Shown here: positions 59,590 to 64,000 of the stretch, in pieces | Numbering within the stretch: the stretch's first letter is position 1 | Layout: each line of letters begins with the position of its first letter | Assembly: GCA_041395325.1 (NCBI GenBank) | Contig: JAWLAT010000008.1 | Coordinates: 121,405 to 185,404, forward strand | Source: JAWLAT01 sp041395325 | GTDB lineage: Bacteria > Pseudomonadota > Gammaproteobacteria > Xanthomonadales > SZUA-5 | Direction: 5' to 3' | Length of the DNA stretch: 64,000 bases | Made by a program: the position numbers and the translations under genes | Notes under the pieces: model-generated | The model's database searches: none | What the model was told of the DNA's origin: nothing | The model's input: the letters and a program-made list of their open reading frames with translations, nothing else

Positions 59590-62500
59590 ATGGATGCCTC
59601 ACGCTTTTTCGTCGACCGGCCGATCTTTGCCGCGGTCCTGTCGATCCTGATTTTTGTCGCCGGTCTGCTGGCGATTCCCAACCTGCCGGTCAGCGAATAC
59701 CCGGAGGTGGTGCCGCCGTCGGTGATGGTGCGCGCGATCTATCCGGGCGCCGATCCGACCACGATCTCCGAGACCGTTGCCGCCCCGCTGGAGGAGGCGG
59801 TCAACGGCGTGGAGAACATGATCTACATGAAGTCCATCTCGGGTTCCGATGGCGTCATGCAGCTCACCGTCACCTTTGCCCAGGGCACCGACATCGATCT
59901 GGCCCAGGTGCAGGTGCAGAACCGGGTGGCACAGGCGCAGCCGCGACTGCCCGAGGCGGTGCGCGCCCTCGGCGTGACGACACTCAAGCAATCCCCCACG
60001 CTGACCATGGTGGTGCATCTGCTCTCGCCCGATGGCCGCTACGACGCGCTTTACTTGCGCAACTACGCCACCTTGCGGATCAAGGACGAGATCAATCGGC
60101 TGCCCGGCATCGGCCAGGCGCAAATCTTCGGCTCGGGCGACTATGCGATGCGCCTGTGGCTGGATCCGGACAAACTGGCGGCGCGCAACATGAGCGCCTC
60201 CGATGTGGTCCAGGCGGTTCGCGAACAGAACGTGCAGGTCTCCGCCGGTGCCATCGGTGCGCCACCACAGGTGGGTGTGGCCGATTTTCAGCTGCCCATC
60301 AGCGTCAAGGGTCGGTTGGAGAGCGTCGAGGAGTTCGAGCAGATCGTCGTCAAGACCGGCGCCGATGGCGAAATCACCCGCCTGAGCGATGTGGCACGGG
60401 TCGAACTGGGGGCCAGCGAATATGCGTTGCGGTCCCTGCTCGATGGCCAGCAGGCCGTGGCGATACCCATCTTCGAGGCGCCCGGCGCCAATGCCGTGCA
60501 GCTGTCCACCGACGTGCGCGCCAAGATGGCCGAGTTGGCGCGCAGCTTCCCGGAAGGCATGGAGTGGGACGTCGTCTACGACCCAACCGTGTTCGTGCAG
60601 GAATCGATCAGCGCGGTGATTTCCACGCTGCTCGAGGCAGTCGCGCTGGTGGTGCTGGTGGTGGTGGTGTTCCTGCAGACCTGGCGCGCTTCGATCATCC
60701 CGCTGATCGCCGTGCCGGTGTCGATCGTCGGCACTTTCGCGATCCTCTGGCTGCTCGGTTTCTCGATCAACGTGCTGACGTTGTTCGGTCTGGTGCTGGC
60801 GATCGGTATCGTCGTCGACGACGCGATCGTCGTGGTCGAGAACGTCGAGCGACACATCGAGAACGGATTGCAGCCCCGGGCGGCGGCGCACAAGGCGATG
60901 GAAGAGGTCTCCGGACCGATCATCGCCATCTCACTGGTGCTGGCCAGCGTGTTCGTGCCGATGGCCTTCCTTGGTGGCGTGACGGGTGAGTTCTACCGGC
61001 AGTTCGCCGTCACCATCGCGATCTCGGTGCTGATCTCCGCGCTCAATTCGCTGACCCTGTCGCCGGCGTTGTCGGCCGTGCTGCTGCAGCCCCACGGCGC
61101 CGAAAAGGATCGCCTGGGCCGTTGGATCGAGTCGGGCCTGGGCTGGTTCTTCCGTCCCTTCAACCGTGCCTTCGCTCGGGCCGGTGAGCGCTATGGCAAT
61201 TCGGTCGCGCGCAATACCCGTCGCGGTGGCCGCTTGCTGATCGTCTATGGGCTGCTGCTGGCGCTGTGCCTGGTGGCCTTCCGAGCCGTGCCCGGTGGCT
61301 TCATCCCGACCCAGGACAAGCAGTACCTGTTCGCTGCTGTGCTGATGCCGGAGGGTGCCTCGCTGGACCGCACCGAGGCGATGGTCAAGGAAATGAGCGA
61401 GATTGCGCTGCGCACACCGGGGGTGGAGAGCGCCGTCGCCTTCCCGGGCCTGAACGCGCTGCAATTCTCCAACACGCCCAACATGGGCACGATCTTTTTC
61501 GGTCTGGAGTCCTTCGACACCCGCGAGGAACTGGCCAGCGACATCGCCATCGCGCTCAGCGGGCAGTTCAGTCAGCTGAAGGAGGGTCTGGGCTTTGCCT
61601 TCATGCCGCCGCCGGTGCTGGGACTTGGCAACGCCGCCGGCTTCGAGATGTACGTGCAGGATCGCGGTGGCCTGGGCTTCGGTGAGTTGAACAACCAGGT
61701 GCAGGCGCTGGCCGGTCGATTGCGGCAGACGCCGGGTTTCGACCCCTACTCGGTCATCAGCTCCTATCAGTCCAATGTGCCGAAGATCGAGGCGCGCATC
61801 GATCGCACCAAGGCCAAGGAACAGGGCCTGGATCTGACCGATGTGTTCCAGACGCTGCAGATCTACCTGGGCTCGGCCTACATCAACGACCTCAACCTGT
61901 TCGGCCGGACCTACAGCGTCTACGCGCAGGCCGATGCGGCCTTCCGCGACGAGATTGCCGACATCCAGACGCTGAAGGCTCGCAACAACAGCGGCGCGAT
62001 GGTGCCGATCGGCAGTGTGCTGGAGGTGCACGAGCGCTTCGGTCCGGATCCGGTGCTGCGCTACAACGGCTACCCGGCGGCCGATCTGTCAGCCGGCGCC
62101 AATCCGGCGGTCATGTCCGGCAATGACGCCATCGAGCAGGCCGGCCGGATGGCCGCCGAGATGCTGCCGGTGGGCATGAGCTACGACTGGAGTGGCCTGA
62201 CCTATCAACAGTTGTCGCAGGGCAATCTGTCGCTGCTGGTCTTCCCGTTGTGCGTGATGCTGGTCTTCCTGGTGCTGGCCGCGTTGTACGAGAGCTGGAG
62301 CCTGCCGCTGGCGGTGATCCTGATCGTGCCGATGGCGCTGCTGGCGGCGGTCGGCGGCATCTGGCTGATCAACTTCCTGCACGGACTGTCGCTGGCGATC
62401 TGGCCACCGACCGGACCCCCGACCTTTCTCGACAACAACATCTTCACGCAGATCGGTTTCGTCGTGCTGATGGGTCTGGCCTGCAAGAACGCGATTCTGA

Positions 62501-62814
62501 TCGTCGAGTTCGCCCGTGATCTGGAACGCCAGGGTCGCAGCATCACCGAGGCGGCGATTGAGGCTTCGCACCTGCGACTGCGGCCGATTCTGATGACCAG
62601 CTTCGCCTTCATCATGGGTGTGGTGCCGCTGGTCTTCGCCCACGGCGCGGGTGCCGAGATTCGCCACGTCATGGGCGTGACGGTGTTCTGCGGAATGCTT
62701 GGCGTGACCCTGTTCGGACTGTGGTTGACGCCGGTCTTCTACGTGCTGATCCGGCGGCTGGCCGAGCGGCGGATGGAACGGGAACTGGCTCGGCAGGCGG
62801 GAGAGGTGGCATGA
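59590..62814 (+). CDS. RND efflux pump inner membrane transporter (HAE1, MexF-like)
   Basis: A 1074-residue proton-driven drug pump with 12 membrane helices and two large periplasmic loops. The first helix begins RFFVDRPIFAAVLSILIFV. The proton relay is intact: the Asp pair in AIGIVVDDAIVVVENVERH (about 405) and Lys in LMGLACKNAILIVEFARDL (about 970). The sequence resembles MexF-type pumps for chloramphenicol, quinolones and similar compounds, though specificity cannot be read from sequence. No ribosome site precedes ATG 59590; the leader is the repeat element. The stop overlaps the next start by ATGA. Confidence 0.95.
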   Translation: MDASRFFVDRPIFAAVLSILIFVAGLLAIPNLPVSEYPEVVPPSVMVRAIYPGADPTTISETVAAPLEEAVNGVENMIYMKSISGSDGVMQLTVTFAQGTDIDLAQVQVQNRVAQAQPRLPEAVRALGVTTLKQSPTLTMVVHLLSPDGRYDALYLRNYATLRIKDEINRLPGIGQAQIFGSGDYAMRLWLDPDKLAARNMSASDVVQAVREQNVQVSAGAIGAPPQVGVADFQLPISVKGRLESVEEFEQIVVKTGADGEITRLSDVARVELGASEYALRSLLDGQQAVAIPIFEAPGANAVQLSTDVRAKMAELARSFPEGMEWDVVYDPTVFVQESISAVISTLLEAVALVVLVVVVFLQTWRASIIPLIAVPVSIVGTFAILWLLGFSINVLTLFGLVLAIGIVVDDAIVVVENVERHIENGLQPRAAAHKAMEEVSGPIIAISLVLASVFVPMAFLGGVTGEFYRQFAVTIAISVLISALNSLTLSPALSAVLLQPHGAEKDRLGRWIESGLGWFFRPFNRAFARAGERYGNSVARNTRRGGRLLIVYGLLLALCLVAFRAVPGGFIPTQDKQYLFAAVLMPEGASLDRTEAMVKEMSEIALRTPGVESAVAFPGLNALQFSNTPNMGTIFFGLESFDTREELASDIAIALSGQFSQLKEGLGFAFMPPPVLGLGNAAGFEMYVQDRGGLGFGELNNQVQALAGRLRQTPGFDPYSVISSYQSNVPKIEARIDRTKAKEQGLDLTDVFQTLQIYLGSAYINDLNLFGRTYSVYAQADAAFRDEIADIQTLKARNNSGAMVPIGSVLEVHERFGPDPVLRYNGYPAADLSAGANPAVMSGNDAIEQAGRMAAEMLPVGMSYDWSGLTYQQLSQGNLSLLVFPLCVMLVFLVLAALYESWSLPLAVILIVPMALLAAVGGIWLINFLHGLSLAIWPPTGPPTFLDNNIFTQIGFVVLMGLACKNAILIVEFARDLERQGRSITEAAIEASHLRLRPILMTSFAFIMGVVPLVFAHGAGAEIRHVMGVTVFCGMLGVTLFGLWLTPVFYVLIRRLAERRMERELARQAGEVA

Positions 62815-64000
62815 GCGCACGGAATGAGCGACTGGAAACCTCGGGCTATGGCCAATTGACAGGGCCCAGGGCTCAGGGCCCAGGGCCCAGTTCGGGCCGG
62901 ACGCTGGCCGCTGCTCTTGCTGGATTGCAGCAGCCCAGGGCAGGGAACGAAGTTGGAATGGCCAGTCGCGGCGAGGTGAATCTGGGCCCTGGGCCCTGGG
63001 CCCTGAGCCCTCGCGCTCTCGCCCCACTGCGCGCCGTCACTGTCGCTTTCTTGGCCACTGCGCTGAGCGCCTGCACGGTGGGGCCGGATTTTGTCCGGCC
63101 TGAGCCGGTGTTGCCGGACCGTTTCGATCAGGCCAGCGCCGAGCAGGCCGCGGTGCTGCCGCAGCCGGGCAGTCTGTGGGCCGCCCTCGGCGATCCGGAT
63201 CTGCAGGCACTGCTGCAATTGGCCCGAGAGCGCAATCGCGATCTGGCCATGGCGGCCGCACGCCTCGATGAAACCCGGGCGATCAGTGGGTTGACGGTCT
63301 ACAGCTGGTTCCCGACGGTGACTGCTGACGGCGGTGCCGAGCGCAACAAGCCGTCGGCGCGGGATCCGAATCTGCCGCCGGATGTGGCGCAGACCAACGA
63401 CAGCTACCGGGTGGGATTCGATGCGATCTGGGAGATTGACCTGTTCGGCAGTCTGCGGCGGCAAAGCGAGGCGGTGTTTCGCGATGCCGATGCGGCCGAG
63501 GCCGCGCTGGACGACGTGCTGCGCAGCGTCGAAGCGGAAGTGGCGCAGGCCTATCTGAGCTGGCGAGGTACGCAGCAACGGCTGCAAGGACGTCGGCGCA
63601 ATGTCGCCAATCTGCAGGAGAACATCGGCCTGCTCGAAGCGATGCTGGACGCTGGCCGCGGCACCGAACTGGAGGTCCGGCGACAGCGGGCGCTGGGGTT
63701 GTCCGTCGCCGCACAGGTGCCACAACTCGAGGCCGAAGTGGTGCGGCAAGAGCAACGGCTGGCGGTGTTGACCGCGCAGCCCGTGGCCGAGTTGCGCGCG
63801 ATGTTGGCGCCCGAGCGGCCCTTGCCGGCGGTGCCGGAGCTGGTCGCCGTGGGTGATCCGCAGGCCTGGTTGCGGCGTCGGCCGGATGTGCGGCAGAGTG
63901 AGATGGCGTTGGCCGCCGCGACTGCTCGCGTCGGCGTCGAAATGGCCGAGCTCTATCCCAAGCTGAATCTGCTGGGGAGTTTCGGTTGGACGGCCGCCAG
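62811..64000 (+). CDS. RND outer membrane factor (OprM/NodT family), N-terminal part, runs off the window
   Basis: An open frame from ATG 62811 to the window end (396 codons). ATG 62811 overlaps the pump stop and has a strong GGGAGAGGTGGC site, so it is given as the start. However, the lipoprotein signal (APLRAVTVAFLATALSAC) then begins about 70 residues in, with Cys at 88. The codons between are supplied by a CAGGGCC repeat element. ATG 62958 or GTG 62976 would give a normal signal length. The mature part is typical of the family: TVGPDFVRPEPVLPD, then WEIDLFGSLRRQSEAVFRDA and ARVGVEMAELYPKLNLLGSF. The barrel and tunnel domains continue outside the window. Confidence 0.9.
   Translation, partial: MSARNERLETSGYGQLTGPRAQGPGPSSGRTLAAALAGLQQPRAGNEVGMASRGEVNLGPGPWALSPRALAPLRAVTVAFLATALSACTVGPDFVRPEPVLPDRFDQASAEQAAVLPQPGSLWAALGDPDLQALLQLARERNRDLAMAAARLDETRAISGLTVYSWFPTVTADGGAERNKPSARDPNLPPDVAQTNDSYRVGFDAIWEIDLFGSLRRQSEAVFRDADAAEAALDDVLRSVEAEVAQAYLSWRGTQQRLQGRRRNVANLQENIGLLEAMLDAGRGTELEVRRQRALGLSVAAQVPQLEAEVVRQEQRLAVLTAQPVAELRAMLAPERPLPAVPELVAVGDPQAWLRRRPDVRQSEMALAAATARVGVEMAELYPKLNLLGSFGWTAA
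62860..63011. repeat. Inverted CAGGGCC-heptamer element inside the outer membrane factor gene
   Basis: The left arm (62860-62890) is four tandem heptamers CAGGGCC, CAGGGCT, CAGGGCC, CAGGGCC. The right arm (62982-63011) is four inverted units, three CTGGGCC and one CTGAGCC. A core of about 91 bp lies between. The whole element is translated in the open frame without a stop. Confidence 0.85.

Noticed and set aside
62860..63011. The heptamer arms considered as a CRISPR fragment or insertion sequence
   Set aside because: The unit is 7 bp, the arms are inverted, there is no transposase frame, and no target-site duplication could be seen by eye.
1..64000. tRNA, rRNA, tmRNA or prophage attachment sites
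   Set aside because: No tRNA-like T-loop signatures, rRNA segments, integrase genes or att-like direct repeats were recognised on either strand.

Overview
The window is chromosomal DNA of a GC-rich (roughly 64% by eye) gammaproteobacterium. It most resembles the Xanthomonadales/Lysobacterales. The grounds are a secB-gpsA pair, rpoH with the QRKLFFNLR box, hslVU with a short HslV propeptide, a TorF-type porin, a TonB-domain lipoprotein, a DUF1631 protein and many -10 elements of the form TAnnCT. This is inference from gene content; I see no rRNA, tRNA, CRISPR array, insertion sequence or prophage. Coding density is high, and most genes are housekeeping, envelope or secreted-enzyme genes.

Layout. 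1-8.7 kb: the 5' part of a DUF1631 gene, a secreted M28 peptidase, a glyoxalase-fold protein with a Tat-exported dienelactone hydrolase, and a 1501-residue protein with three glycosyltransferase domains. 8.9-16.2 kb: a PBP1B-like murein synthase, a TonB-domain lipoprotein, a serine beta-lactamase-like hydrolase, a MOSC protein and a GMC oxidoreductase. 16.3-22.2 kb: an ATP:ADP-antiporter-like carrier, an unknown membrane protein, a degenerate receiver-GGDEF-EAL protein and a small membrane protein. 22.2-29.1 kb: an AT-rich leader before a secreted subtilase, an orphan DmsC-type anchor, a DUF937 protein, NfeD with a band-7 protein, and a TorF porin. 29.2-34.6 kb: a sigma / membrane partner / PDZ operon, cysK, an RsbW-like ATPase, a free Met-sulfoxide reductase and bioD.

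34.7-45.2 kb: gpsA, secB and rpoH, an SLC13 permease, an unknown protein, a GNAT enzyme, a TerC protein, a frameshifted S9A oligopeptidase and a TRAP binding protein. 45.4-55.2 kb: a transmembrane Ser/Thr kinase followed by a beta-solenoid-like IDTGSG repeat protein, pstC-pstA-pstB, an HD-like protein, a Rieske protein, a PIN protein, a DUF2845 protein and a small lipoprotein. 55.3-64 kb: hslVU behind a sigma-32-like promoter, then a tetR-adaptor-RND pump-outer membrane factor operon whose last gene runs off the window.

The most unusual signal is in the last 8 kb. Three inverted-repeat elements, each built from short tandem units (CAGGGCC heptamers in two, a 13-mer in the third), sit exactly at gene ends. 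They supply the last codons and stop of hslV, the last codons of the adaptor gene plus the leader of the pump gene, and an in-frame insertion between the start codon and signal peptide of the outer membrane factor. Other points are two divergent gene pairs whose start codons share one CATG, a near-perfect 12-bp-arm operator over the tetR start region, and a single-base frameshift splitting the oligopeptidase. No clearly new defence or mobile system is visible.
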